Shown one piece after another: positions 8,914-17,511 of a DNA stretch of 60,878 nt (its first letter is position 1; the number at the start of each line of letters is the position of its first letter). The position numbers were made by a program, and so were the translations under genes. This stretch comes from Kiritimatiellia bacterium. Lineage in GTDB: Bacteria; Verrucomicrobiota; Kiritimatiellia; RFP12; UBA1067. The DNA lies in assembly GCA_017454745.1 (NCBI GenBank), contig JAFTCL010000013.1, positions 1 through 60,878 of the forward strand, in the 5' to 3' direction. The notes below the pieces were generated by a model, which saw nothing but the letters and a program-made list of their open reading frames with translations, did not search any database and was not told where the DNA came from.

Positions 8914-10206
8914 ATGGGTGACACTTACACCGAAACCACCACCACTTCATGGATGAGCCGACTGGGCGACTCGTTTAAGGGCGTCTTGGTTGGCATCGTG
9001 CTTTTTATCGCCGGATTCCCGGTGCTGTTTTGGAACGAAGGGCGTTCGGTTAAGCGCATAAACTCCTTGAAACAAGGCGCGGACGAGGTGCAGACCGTGG
9101 CCAGCGACCGGATATCCGCCGAGATGGACGGAAAACTTATCCACACCACCGGGCACACCGCAGTCTCCGGTAACCTCTCGGACGAAAAATTCGGGGTCAC
9201 CGCCGAGAAGGCGTTGCGGCTGAACCGCCGGGTCGAGATGTACCAATGGAGGGAGTCGATCCGCAAGCACACCGAGAAAAAAATGGGCGGCAAGATGGAA
9301 ACCACCACCACTTACGATTACGACAAAGGGTGGTCTTCGTCTTACTCCGATTCTACCCAGTTCAAGTATCCGGCCGGCCACGAAAACCCGCCGCTTACCG
9401 AAACCGAAAAGGAATGGATGGCCAAAGACGTCTCACTCGGCCTGATTAAACTCACCCCCAACCAAATCGCCACCGCCGGACGCGATCAACCGGTGCAGCT
9501 CGATGCCAATTCGCCCTTGCCGCAAGGGTTGGAGGCCAATTACGTCCGCACCCAAAACGGTTTCTACCGCGTTTACGCTTTAGAACCCGCTAAACCGGCC
9601 AGTACCAAAGCAACGCCCTCGCTGGCAGCGGCAGTCAGTGCCGCCGCCAACCAGACTGCGGTGGCCACCAACGCCGCACCCCCGGCCGCCGCCGGCGTAC
9701 CGGCCACCCCGCAAATCGGCGATCTGCGCATCACTTTCACCTACCGGCCCGAAACCGACCTCAGTATGGTGGGCCAGCAGCAGAGCGGTTCCATCGTCCC
9801 CTACACCACCAAAAACGGCGGCACGATTATGCTGCAATCCGACGGCATCAAGGCAGCCGGCGAGATGTTCCAGTCCGCCCAAGACGCGAACAAGATGATG
9901 ACTTGGCTGTTGCGATTGGCCGGTTTCCTGTTGATGTTCTTCGGACTGAAGATGTTCTTCGGACCGTTAAGCACGCTGACCGACGTGGTGCCCTTCATCG
10001 GCAAAATCGTTTCGGTCGGTTTCGGGATCGTAAGCTTCCTGATCGCGATGATCTGTTCGCTGTTTACCATCGGCATCGCGTGGATTTTCTATCGCCCTTT
10101 GATCGGCATTCCGTTTATCGTGGTGGCGGTGGCACTCACCTGGATGCTTCGCAAACGAGTTAACGCGGCCAAATCGCAAACCGCAGTAACCGCTCCGGCG
10201 GCTTAA
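8914..10206 (+). CDS. TMEM43-family membrane protein
   Basis: A 430-residue protein matching the TMEM43/LUMA domain: an N-terminal transmembrane helix (about 21-42, VLVGIVLFIAGFPVLFWNEGR), a long extramembrane beta-rich region with AEKALRLNRRVEMYQWRE, and three or four hydrophobic helices near the C-terminus (about 328-420). WNEGR after the first helix is a family hallmark. An Ala/Pro/Thr-rich insertion near residues 228-268 is low in complexity. Bacterial members have no established role. It follows the tRNA by 55 bp and precedes a small membrane protein by 11 bp; the pair is probably one transcript. Confidence 0.85.
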   Translation: MGDTYTETTTTSWMSRLGDSFKGVLVGIVLFIAGFPVLFWNEGRSVKRINSLKQGADEVQTVASDRISAEMDGKLIHTTGHTAVSGNLSDEKFGVTAEKALRLNRRVEMYQWRESIRKHTEKKMGGKMETTTTYDYDKGWSSSYSDSTQFKYPAGHENPPLTETEKEWMAKDVSLGLIKLTPNQIATAGRDQPVQLDANSPLPQGLEANYVRTQNGFYRVYALEPAKPASTKATPSLAAAVSAAANQTAVATNAAPPAAAGVPATPQIGDLRITFTYRPETDLSMVGQQQSGSIVPYTTKNGGTIMLQSDGIKAAGEMFQSAQDANKMMTWLLRLAGFLLMFFGLKMFFGPLSTLTDVVPFIGKIVSVGFGIVSFLIAMICSLFTIGIAWIFYRPLIGIPFIVVAVALTWMLRKRVNAAKSQTAVTAPAA

Positions 10207-10217
10207 GGAGAACGACC

Positions 10218-10760
10218 ATGTCACTACCAGTCTGGTGTTTTCTGTTGGGGGGGCTAATATTGGCGGAAGGTGTTTCCGGCCTTGTCGCGCCCCAAACCAT
10301 GACCAAACTGTTCCGCGCTTTCCCGCGCAACGTCTGGGCGGGATGGATTCTGTGCGCAATCGCCTGGATATGGTCGGGTTACGCGATTAACTCGATGGGG
10401 CTTGATTTCCTTGTACGATTCCGCACCGCAATCAGCGTACTGTCGGTGGTGTGCATCTTCCTCACCTGCTGGTGGCTCGACAACCTGCTGTCCTGCCGGG
10501 CCTGGGGCGGCATCCTCTGCCTGTTCCCTTACGAACTGCTCCATGTGGCGCGCGTACACATGTCGCCCTGGCGGTTGGTGGTGGTCTCTTTAACGTATGT
10601 GTTGATCGTGTGGGGAATGACGCTGATTCTCTACCCTTGGAAAATGCGCGACTTTATAACCTGGACCACGGCAACCCCGCTCCGTTTGCGGACGGTCTCC
10701 GTCATCAAGGTGTTGGTCGGGGCAACTGTCGCCGTGTTGGGCGCAACCGTTTTAGCATAG
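10218..10760 (+). CDS. Hypothetical multi-pass membrane protein
   Basis: A 180-residue protein with five or six hydrophobic helices (about 5-24, 40-58, 66-88, 90-105, 118-140, 158-178) and short loops. A good ribosome site (AAGGAG) precedes the ATG. It lies between the TMEM43-like gene and the HIT gene with short gaps of about 10 bp, so it is likely co-transcribed with both. No recognised family. Confidence 0.7.
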   Translation: MSLPVWCFLLGGLILAEGVSGLVAPQTMTKLFRAFPRNVWAGWILCAIAWIWSGYAINSMGLDFLVRFRTAISVLSVVCIFLTCWWLDNLLSCRAWGGILCLFPYELLHVARVHMSPWRLVVVSLTYVLIVWGMTLILYPWKMRDFITWTTATPLRLRTVSVIKVLVGATVAVLGATVLA

Positions 10761-10769
10761 GAAATAACC

Positions 10770-11174
10770 ATGGAATGCATCTTCTGCAAAATCATCAAAG
10801 GCGAAATCCCCTCTTCCAAAATCTTTGAGGACGATCACGTGGTGGCGTTCCTTGACATCGGACCGTGCGAAAAAGGCCACACGCTGGTGGTGCCAAAATG
10901 CCATGCGGCACGCATTACCGACTTGCCGGCCGAAGAATTGCTCCCGGCCATGGAGGCAGTCCGGCGGATTGCAAAACTGCTTTGCGCCCGGCTCGGATGC
11001 GACGGCTTCAACGTGCTGCAAAACAACGGCGAATGCGCCGGGCAGACTGTGCCGCACGTGCACTTCCACGTGGTGCCGCGCTGGAACGGACGCGGCAAGC
11101 CCACTTGGAAAGAGGGCAAATATGACTCGCCGGAGGAAATGGCGGCCATCCACGCTAAACTGGTTAACGGATAA
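10770..11174 (+). CDS. HIT family nucleotide-binding hydrolase
   Basis: Histidine-triad protein of 134 residues, hydrolase or transferase of adenosine-nucleotide conjugates. The N-terminal CIFCKIIKGEIPSSKIFED block and the catalytic triad HVHFHVVPRW are complete; a zinc-site cysteine pair CIFC is present, as in many bacterial HinT-like proteins. It ends before a clear terminator (11181-11212), making it the last gene of the tRNA-TMEM43 transcript. Substrate unknown. Confidence 0.93.
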   Translation: MECIFCKIIKGEIPSSKIFEDDHVVAFLDIGPCEKGHTLVVPKCHAARITDLPAEELLPAMEAVRRIAKLLCARLGCDGFNVLQNNGECAGQTVPHVHFHVVPRWNGRGKPTWKEGKYDSPEEMAAIHAKLVNG

Positions 11175-11180
11175 GAATCT

Positions 11181-11212
11181 GGGGATCGGGTGCCCGATCC
11201 CCCTTTACTTTT
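11181..11212 (+). terminator. Rho-independent terminator after the HIT gene
   Basis: A 9-bp perfect stem GGGGATCGG / CCGATCCCC with loop GTGC, followed by the T-rich run CTTTACTTTT. It lies 7 nt beyond the HIT stop codon and before the J-domain gene. Confidence 0.85.
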
Positions 11213-11229
11213 AATCCGGACACGCTTAG

Positions 11230-12165
11230 ATGAATTGGCAAGGCAAAGTGATCGGCGGCAGTTTGGGGTCTTTCTTCGGCCCGATCGGCACCCTCGCCGG
11301 TGCGGCGGCTGGACATTTCTTTGTTGACCGCCGGCGCCAGCAGGAGGAGCTGAAATTCCGCCGCCGAGTGCTGGCCCTGCTCTCCGGGGCGCTCTACCAG
11401 CTGGCGGTAGCCGACGGCGCCTTCAGCGCCGCCGAGGAACGCGCGGTCAACGCCGTGCTGACCGATGCCAACGAACAACTGGGACGTTGCATGGCGGCAT
11501 CTTCGCTCCCTATGCTGATGGATCAGTCACGCACCATCCAAAACCCGCTCGGTTCGCTGATTCTGGAAACCCGCGGCCATCCCCAGCTGTCGCCCCGGGT
11601 GCTGCTCTGGCTGTTGCGGGTCGCGGCGGTTGACGGCGACGCCACCGAACCCGAATTGCGCATTCTCCAAGACAGCGCGGCGCAATTGGTTCTGCCCTCC
11701 GACTTGGTGGAGTTCTTTTTCCGGCTCTATCTACCGGTGCGCACCGGCGATTCCGCCGCCGCCAGGTTAGCGGCCTGCAAAACCCTTGGGGTTACCAGCC
11801 AAGCCTCGGCGGAAGAGATTAAAAAGGCTTTCCGCGAGTTGAGCATGAAGTATCACCCCGACCGCCACGCCGGTCTGCCGGAGGAAATCCGCGCCCTGAC
11901 CGCCGAAAAATTCCAGGCGGTGGCTGCCGCCTATGAGACACTAAAACGGGAAAGCCAGACGACGGAAGACCGCTGGAGCCGCCATCCGGCAAACGGGGGG
12001 TTGTTCCGCGCCAAAGCCAACGAAGCGGTGGTCTGCTTCTGCTGCGGCCGCCAAATCCGGCTCTCCGACCGGTTTGATCCGATCCAGTCGCGTTGCCCGA
12101 TATGCCAGGCGTTTTTGGCCTATAGCCGCGATTTTGCCGAGCATCTGCAACAGCGGCGGGTATGA
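11230..12165 (+). CDS. DjlA-like J-domain protein with TerB-like domain and zinc ribbon
   Basis: A 311-residue cochaperone-like protein. Residues 1-33 form a Gly-rich membrane-entry segment (WQGKVIGGSLGSFFGPIGTL) like DjlA. Residues about 50-165 are a TerB-like helical domain (LAVADGAFSAAEERAV). The J domain is at about 180-245 with the HPD tripeptide in KYHPDRHAG, needed to stimulate DnaK ATPase. An extra C-terminal zinc ribbon (CFCCGR ... CPIC, about 265-290) is not part of standard DjlA. It starts after a terminator and is followed by a dehydrogenase with 13 bp between, so it begins a new transcript. Confidence 0.85.
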   Translation: MNWQGKVIGGSLGSFFGPIGTLAGAAAGHFFVDRRRQQEELKFRRRVLALLSGALYQLAVADGAFSAAEERAVNAVLTDANEQLGRCMAASSLPMLMDQSRTIQNPLGSLILETRGHPQLSPRVLLWLLRVAAVDGDATEPELRILQDSAAQLVLPSDLVEFFFRLYLPVRTGDSAAARLAACKTLGVTSQASAEEIKKAFRELSMKYHPDRHAGLPEEIRALTAEKFQAVAAAYETLKRESQTTEDRWSRHPANGGLFRAKANEAVVCFCCGRQIRLSDRFDPIQSRCPICQAFLAYSRDFAEHLQQRRV

Positions 12166-12178
12166 GAGGAGGTCTGCC

Positions 12179-13117
12179 TTGAATTTCAAAAAAATGACCG
12201 TGTTCCAAGAATCCGCGATTCCCTACTTCACCATTCGCGAAGAGCATATTCATAGGCTGCGAGGAATCTACCCCGGTAAAATTGTGGCTTGGTGCCGCAA
12301 TATTGACGATTTCCTGCGCGAGTTGCCCGATTCCGAGGTGGCCCTGACTTGGGAATTTCGTCAAGAGTGGTTCGACCACGCCCCGGCGTTGCGGCGGATC
12401 GCCACCCCGGCCGCGGGACGCGACTTCTTCCCGATTGTTCCTCCGCCCACCGTTGCGGTGCGGCACGGCACTTTCCACGGCCCGCTGATGGGCGAGACCC
12501 TTTTGGGCATGATGCTGGCGTTCAACCGCGGCATCCTCTCCGCCCACCGTTACCAGCTGGAAGACCGGCTCTGGCCGCGCGCGGAACTGGACTCCTCTCG
12601 GCTGATCTGCGGAACCCATGCGGTAATCCTCGGTTTCGGAGCGATCGGTCAAACTTTCGGGCGCATGCTTAAGCCGTTCGGCATCCGAATTACCGGAGTG
12701 AAACGCAAACCCATGCCCTCCGCACCGGACTGGTTCACCGCCGACGACCGGGTGCTTACCGCAGACCGGCTCGACGAAGCGTTGCCGGAAGCCGACCACC
12801 TGATTGTGATTTTGCCCAATGACACCGGCACCGACCGGATTGTAAACGCCGACCGGATCGCCCGCCTGCCCCGCCACGCGGTGATTTACAACCTTGGCCG
12901 AGGAAACAGCATCGACGAAGCCGCGCTGGCGGAGGCGCTGCAGACCGGACGCATCCGCGGCGCGTGTCTGGACGTATTCGCACAGGAACCACTGACCGCC
13001 GCGTCACCGCTGGCGAAGAATCTGCCGGGGCTGTTCCGGATGCCCCACGCCTCGGCGTTCAGCTACGTTTACATGGACCGATTCATCGATGAGGTGGTGC
13101 AATGGCTGAAGGATTAA
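12179..13117 (+). CDS. D-2-hydroxyacid dehydrogenase family protein
   Basis: NAD-dependent 2-hydroxyacid dehydrogenase of 312 residues. The Rossmann motif is VILGFGAIGQTFGRML, and the catalytic trio can be read as Arg in YNLGRGNSID, Glu in CLDVFAQEPL and His in MPHASAF. I start it at TTG 12179 because AGGAGG lies 6-7 nt upstream and the preceding in-frame codons overlap the J-domain gene; an ATG at 12194 is the alternative. The stop lies inside tsaE (16-bp overlap). The substrate (glyoxylate, pyruvate derivatives or other) cannot be told from sequence. Confidence 0.85.
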   Translation: MNFKKMTVFQESAIPYFTIREEHIHRLRGIYPGKIVAWCRNIDDFLRELPDSEVALTWEFRQEWFDHAPALRRIATPAAGRDFFPIVPPPTVAVRHGTFHGPLMGETLLGMMLAFNRGILSAHRYQLEDRLWPRAELDSSRLICGTHAVILGFGAIGQTFGRMLKPFGIRITGVKRKPMPSAPDWFTADDRVLTADRLDEALPEADHLIVILPNDTGTDRIVNADRIARLPRHAVIYNLGRGNSIDEAALAEALQTGRIRGACLDVFAQEPLTAASPLAKNLPGLFRMPHASAFSYVYMDRFIDEVVQWLKD

Positions 13118-13548
13118 CCAAAGAAATCACGGTGCATTCGGTAGAGGACACCTGGGCTTTGGCGGCCAAAATCGCGGCCAAGCTCAAACCGGGCATGGTG
13201 CTGGCGCTGCAAGGCGACCTGGGAGCCGGGAAAACCACCTTTATGCAGGGTTTGGGCTACGCGCTCGGGGTGCGCCGCCCCATCACCAGCCCCACCTTCA
13301 CCCTCTCGATGGAATACCCAACGGAGCGCTTTTTGCTGGTGCATTTCGACCTGTACCGTCTGACCGGACCTGGCGACTTGCTCAACATCGGTTACTTTGA
13401 ATATCTGGAGGAAGGAGCTGTAGTGGCGTTGGAATGGCCGGAACGGGCTGGCGAGCTTTTGCCCCGCGACGCGGTCCGGCTGACTTTCCGATTGACCGGC
13501 GAAGAGTCCACCCGAAAAATCCGGATTGAGGGTTTGTCTTTGGAGTAA
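13102..13548 (+). CDS. tsaE: tRNA threonylcarbamoyladenosine biosynthesis ATPase TsaE
   Basis: ATPase that works with TsaB/TsaD to make t6A in ANN-decoding tRNAs. The 148-residue length is normal; Walker A is GDLGAGKTT (about residues 34-42), followed by SPTFTLSMEY and HFDLYRL, both typical of the family, and EWPER near the end. Its ATG overlaps the end of the dehydrogenase gene and has a GAGGTG ribosome site. Neither tsaB nor tsaD is in the window. Confidence 0.95.
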   Translation: MAEGLTKEITVHSVEDTWALAAKIAAKLKPGMVLALQGDLGAGKTTFMQGLGYALGVRRPITSPTFTLSMEYPTERFLLVHFDLYRLTGPGDLLNIGYFEYLEEGAVVALEWPERAGELLPRDAVRLTFRLTGEESTRKIRIEGLSLE

Positions 13549-13572
13549 CCGTCGAACGGAGGATGACCAAGC

Positions 13573-14664
13573 ATGACGGCGCCAATTCTAGTTACCTCAG
13601 CTGCCGAACTGGGCGAAATTTGCGACCGGCTGGTTCTGGAACCGATGGTCGCGGTGGATACGGAATTCCTCTGGGAACGCACCTACTACCCTATCCTAGG
13701 CTTGGTGCAGGTGGCTGACGCCAAGGGTAACTGTTGGTTGATCGACCCAGTGTCCATCGGCGATATCCGCGCTTTCGGCAAGGTGGTTGCCGCCCCCGGC
13801 GTGGTGAAGATTCTGCATGACGCGCCGCAAGACCTGAATATCATCCACTACGCCACCGGCGCCTTCCCCAAGACGGTATTCGACACCCGCCGCGCCGCCG
13901 GATTCGCCGGGCTGTCCGGAGTGTGCTCGCTAAAGTTTCTGACGGAAGCACTACTGGGCGTGACGCTTGAAAAATCCGAAACCCGGTCGAACTGGACCAA
14001 ACGTCCCCTGACCGACAAACAGCTGGAATACGCCGCCGATGACGTTATCTACCTGCCGGAGATTATGGAACGGCTGACCGGTTTGTGCCAAAACGACGAA
14101 GTCCGCGCCTGGCTGACGGAGGAGATGAAAACCCTCGACAACGAATCCATCTACCAGGAGCGCCCGGTTTCCGAGGCCGTATACAAGGTCAAGGGCCGGT
14201 CCCATCTGGAGCCTCGCCAATTCTCGGTTTTAGCGCAACTCGCGGCTTGGCGCGAGAAAGCGGCGCGGAAACGGAACCTGCCTCGCGGCTTCATCATACC
14301 CGATGCCACGCTGTTGGAGGTAGCCGCGAAACCGCCCAAAAACGCAGTTGAACTGTTAGCGATCAAAGGAATGCCCCGCCACTTTGCCGCGCATCGTAGC
14401 CGTGAAATTCTGGCGGCGATCCGTACCGGATTGGAAAATCCGATGCCGCCCCCGGAACGCAAAAATAATCCGCCATATCAGGAAATAAAACGAAAAGCGG
14501 ACGCGATACTGGCCAAAATCGCCCAGCAGAGCAAGAAATACGGAATCGACCCGCAGGTGGTGGCGGCGCGCCATGACGTGGAGGACTGGGTAAACGCCAC
14601 TCCAGAAGAGCGGTCGCACAGCATCCTCGAAACCACCTGGCGGAAAAAACTGATGAAAGGTTAA
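13573..14664 (+). CDS. rnd: Ribonuclease D
   Basis: A 3'-5' exoribonuclease of tRNA and small RNA maturation. The 363 residues hold the DEDD exonuclease core: VDTEF (first Asp/Glu), [11 protein letters not shown] (second Asp) and YAADDVIYL (Tyr plus last Asp, the DEDDy type). An HRDC-like domain follows at about 210-285 ([22 protein letters not shown]), then a charged C-terminal tail. It is convergent with prfA and the two stop codons overlap by 4 bp at TTAA. Confidence 0.93.
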   Translation: MTAPILVTSAAELGEICDRLVLEPMVAVDTEFLWERTYYPILGLVQVADAKGNCWLIDPVSIGDIRAFGKVVAAPGVVKILHDAPQDLNIIHYATGAFPKTVFDTRRAAGFAGLSGVCSLKFLTEALLGVTLEKSETRSNWTKRPLTDKQLEYAADDVIYLPEIMERLTGLCQNDEVRAWLTEEMKTLDNESIYQERPVSEAVYKVKGRSHLEPRQFSVLAQLAAWREKAARKRNLPRGFIIPDATLLEVAAKPPKNAVELLAIKGMPRHFAAHRSREILAAIRTGLENPMPPPERKNNPPYQEIKRKADAILAKIAQQSKKYGIDPQVVAARHDVEDWVNATPEERSHSILETTWRKKLMKG

Positions 14665-15743
14665 CCCAACTGGTTCTGGATGCGCTGGTCCAAATCGTAA
14701 GTGTGGAGCGCGTCCAACAACGGGTTAAGCTCACCCTCCACAATCCGGTCGAGACTGTAAAGCGTCAAATTGATGCGGTGGTCCGACAACCGGTTTTGCG
14801 GGAAATTGTAAGTGCGGATGCGCTGCGAACGGTCGCCGGAGCCGCGCAGGGTCAACCGGTTCTGCCCCAGTTCCGCCTCTTCTTTTTGGCGGCGTTGGTC
14901 CAAAATGCGCGACTTCAACACCGCCATCGCCTTCTCCTTGTTGCGGTGCTGCGAACGTTCGTCCTGGCACTGCGCCACCAAGCCGGTCGGCAGGTGCGTT
15001 ATGCGGATGGCGGAATAAGTGGTGTTAACCCCCTGCCCGCCGTGACCGCCGGCGCAGAAAATGTCGATTCGGAGTTCGCTCTCCGGTATCACGATATCGT
15101 CATCCTCATCCGCCTCCGGGAACACCACCACCGTGGCCGCCGAAGTGTGGATGCGCCCCTGCGCCTCGGTTTCCGGGACCCGTTGGACGCGGTGGCCGCC
15201 GCTCTCGAACTTGAACGCCCCGTAAGCGCCCTCGCCCACCACCGTGAACACAATCTCCTTGTACCCGCCCAATTCGGTACCGTTGGAGTCCATAACGTTG
15301 ACTTTCCAACCGCGGGAATCACAATAGCGGGAATACATTCGGAACAGCAGCGCGGCAAACAACGCCGCCTCTTCGCCGCCGGTTCCGGCCCGAATCTCAA
15401 ACATGGCGTTCCGCGCGTCCGCCGGCTCCGGCGGCAGCAATCCGGATAGCACCGCCCGCTCGGCGTCGGGAAGCTCCGCCTCCAGCCGCGCGATCTCCTC
15501 CTGGGCCAATGCGGCCATCTCTGGATCTTCCGCCGAATCGGCCAACAGCTGGCGGTTGCCCTCCAAATCGTCCATGACCTTAAAATAGACATGGGCGGCG
15601 TGCTCAAGCTTCTTCAAAGCGGAATGCTCGCGCACCTTTTGGCGGTACAGCTTGGGCTCGCCAAGCACCGCCGGATCCGACAACGCGTCTTCCGACGCCT
15701 GCACTTTGTCGAGAACCCGCTGGATTTGGGCTTTGTCAATCAT
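14661..15743 (-). CDS. prfA: Peptide chain release factor 1
   Basis: Recognises UAA/UAG and triggers peptide release. In 360 residues the GGQ catalytic loop is [11 protein letters not shown], preceded by [21 protein letters not shown], a class-1 RF1 block; no RF2 SPF signature is seen, so RF1 is preferred. The ATG at 15743 matches the family start, but an in-frame TTG lies at 15767. Neither has a visible ribosome site: the ATG sits six bases after the T-run of the rpmE terminator hairpin. rpmE-prfA is a conserved pairing, and this hairpin probably sets the level of read-through into prfA. Confidence 0.94.
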   Translation of the reverse strand: MIDKAQIQRVLDKVQASEDALSDPAVLGEPKLYRQKVREHSALKKLEHAAHVYFKVMDDLEGNRQLLADSAEDPEMAALAQEEIARLEAELPDAERAVLSGLLPPEPADARNAMFEIRAGTGGEEAALFAALLFRMYSRYCDSRGWKVNVMDSNGTELGGYKEIVFTVVGEGAYGAFKFESGGHRVQRVPETEAQGRIHTSAATVVVFPEADEDDDIVIPESELRIDIFCAGGHGGQGVNTTYSAIRITHLPTGLVAQCQDERSQHRNKEKAMAVLKSRILDQRRQKEEAELGQNRLTLRGSGDRSQRIRTYNFPQNRLSDHRINLTLYSLDRIVEGELNPLLDALHTYDLDQRIQNQLG

Positions 15744-15748
15744 GGCAT

Positions 15749-15798
15749 AAAAAAACGGGCGGGGCAAACCCAGTTGTCTGGATTATGCCCTGACCCGT
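15749..15798 (-). terminator. Intrinsic terminator/attenuator between rpmE and prfA
   Basis: On the minus strand, ACGGG-TCA-GGGCA pairs with TGCCC-CG-CCCGT around a 19-nt loop and is followed at once by seven T residues (15755-15749). It ends 6 nt before the prfA ATG. Confidence 0.75.
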
Positions 15799-15814
15799 TG
15801 AATGTAGAGGAAGT

Positions 15815-16024
15815 TTAGGCCTTCTTCGCCTTGTTGTAACGGCGGAGGAACGCGTCAACGCGGCCTTCCGTGTCCAACATGGTCTTCTTGCCCGTAAAGT
15901 ACGGATGGCACGCGGAACAGGTGTTCACGTTCATCGTCTTGCGGGTGGAGCGGGTCTTAATCACGTTGCCGCAAGCGCAGGTGATCGTGGCCTCTTCGTA
16001 AGTCGGATGAATATCGTTTTTCAT
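15815..16024 (-). CDS. rpmE: 50S ribosomal protein L31
   Basis: A 69-residue ribosomal protein of the large subunit. It starts MKNDIHPTYEEATITCACGN and has four cysteines (C16, C18, and the CSACH pair near residues 36-39) for zinc, the zinc-binding type of L31. PYFTGKKTMLDTEGRVDAFLRRY is the family core. An AAAGGCAGAG ribosome site precedes the ATG. It is followed by a terminator and prfA. Confidence 0.96.
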   Translation of the reverse strand: MKNDIHPTYEEATITCACGNVIKTRSTRKTMNVNTCSACHPYFTGKKTMLDTEGRVDAFLRRYNKAKKA

Positions 16025-16128
16025 AAAAAAGCTCTGCCTTTCGTCAAAGTCAAGTATGATATCCTATTTTACCCCCAAAAAGCAAGGGCAAAATTGATAT
16101 TTTTTTACGCGGATTTCGTATCCCGGTT

Positions 16129-17511
16129 TTACGGCAGAAGTTTTTCCAATGCCATCCCGTGGGAACCTTTGAACAATACTGCATCGCCTGACGATACGGT
16201 TTCCATAAGATACGCCTTGGTCGCGCTCCCGGAATCGGGAAAACTCCGAATTTGCGCCGACGGCAGGCCTGCCGCGATGGCGGATGCCGCCATGTGCTCC
16301 GCGGATTGTTCGCCCACCGTAATCAGCAAATCCACGCCCAGCGACGCGCACATCGCCCCGATTTCGCCGTGGAGCGCCGCCGACTGGTTGCCCAGCTCCA
16401 GCATGTCGCCCAGCACCGCGATCCGTCGTCCGTCGCAGGGATACCCGGCGAAGGCGGTCAGCGACGCGGCCATGCTCTGCGGATTGGCGTTGTAGGCGTC
16501 GTTGATGTACGTCACCCCGCCGGAACGGCTTACCGACCAGCGTCCGCCGGGTAGCGAAAACCCTTCCAGTGCGCCGACACAGGCTTCGGGCGCGATTCCG
16601 CACTGGTGGGCGGCCGCGAATGCCAACAGCAAATCAAGCGCGATGTGTTCGCCCGGAATGCCGCTCGCCAATGTCACTTCCGATCCGTCCCGCGCCGTAA
16701 TCCGTACCCGGCCTTCCGACAGATTCACCGCCTCGCCGAAATAATCGGCGTCTCGCGACTGTAACGACACCGTAACCACTTTGGCCTTCACGCGCGCGGC
16801 GATCGAATCAAACCCGTAAGTCTCCAGCGGCAACACAGCGAAACCGTTTTCCGGCACCGCCGCCAGCAACGTGCCTTTTTCCTCGGCGATCGCTTCCCGG
16901 CTGCCGAAGTTCTCGATGTGCGCGATGCCGATATTGGTCAGAATCGCGGCATCCGGTTTTAATATCTCGGCCAAGTGCGCGATCTCGCCCGGATGGTTGG
17001 TCCCGGTCTCAAAAACCCCGAACGCATCGTCGTCGGACAAGCGCAGCAGCGAAAGCGGCAGACCGATCGCATTGTTCAGGTTTCCCTGCGTGTAGCGTAC
17101 CCGCGCCCCGCCGGCCTTCAATAACGCGGCTGTGAGTTCTTTGGTCGTGGTCTTGCCGGAACTGCCGGTCAAGCCCACAATCCGCGCCCGGCAGCGCTGA
17201 CGCCAAGCGGCGGCAAGACCGGTCAATGCCGCCATCGGATCCGCCACCGCCACCAGCGGCAGGTGCTTAAAAGTTCCGGCCGAATCCCAATCTTCCGCCA
17301 CCAAGGCCGCCGCCGCGCCTTTTTCAATGGCCTGAACCGCAAAAGCGTGGCCGTCCATCCGTTCGCCGCGCAGCGCGACATACAAATCGCCGGGACGGAG
17401 ATTTCGTGTGTCCTGGGTCACTCCAGTACAAAAATCCGGCAGCGGGCCCAACGCCCGGCCACCGGTCCACGCCAACAAATCAGCCAAAGGAATCTGCGGT
17501 GTGCTCATCAT
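16129..17511 (-). CDS. murF: UDP-MurNAc-tripeptide-D-Ala-D-Ala ligase MurF
   Basis: Adds D-Ala-D-Ala to the UDP-MurNAc tripeptide in the cytoplasm. The 460 residues include the Mur ATP-binding motif GLTGSSGKTTTKEL, the central FETGTNHPGEI block and YINDAYNANPQSM, characteristic of MurF. Its start overlaps the stop of murE (ATGA type). It is the last gene of the division cluster in this genome: mraY, murD, ftsW and murG, which often follow, are not here. Confidence 0.96.
   Translation of the reverse strand: MMSTPQIPLADLLAWTGGRALGPLPDFCTGVTQDTRNLRPGDLYVALRGERMDGHAFAVQAIEKGAAAALVAEDWDSAGTFKHLPLVAVADPMAALTGLAAAWRQRCRARIVGLTGSSGKTTTKELTAALLKAGGARVRYTQGNLNNAIGLPLSLLRLSDDDAFGVFETGTNHPGEIAHLAEILKPDAAILTNIGIAHIENFGSREAIAEEKGTLLAAVPENGFAVLPLETYGFDSIAARVKAKVVTVSLQSRDADYFGEAVNLSEGRVRITARDGSEVTLASGIPGEHIALDLLLAFAAAHQCGIAPEACVGALEGFSLPGGRWSVSRSGGVTYINDAYNANPQSMAASLTAFAGYPCDGRRIAVLGDMLELGNQSAALHGEIGAMCASLGVDLLITVGEQSAEHMAASAIAAGLPSAQIRSFPDSGSATKAYLMETVSSGDAVLFKGSHGMALEKLLP

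Noticed and set aside
14661..15743. prfA as release factor 2
   Set aside because: No SPF-type signature or programmed frameshift site; the blocks before GGQ match RF1.
16060..16128. Weak stem (GGGAT/ATCC) after murF as a terminator
   Set aside because: Only 4-5 bp with no T-run; not convincing.
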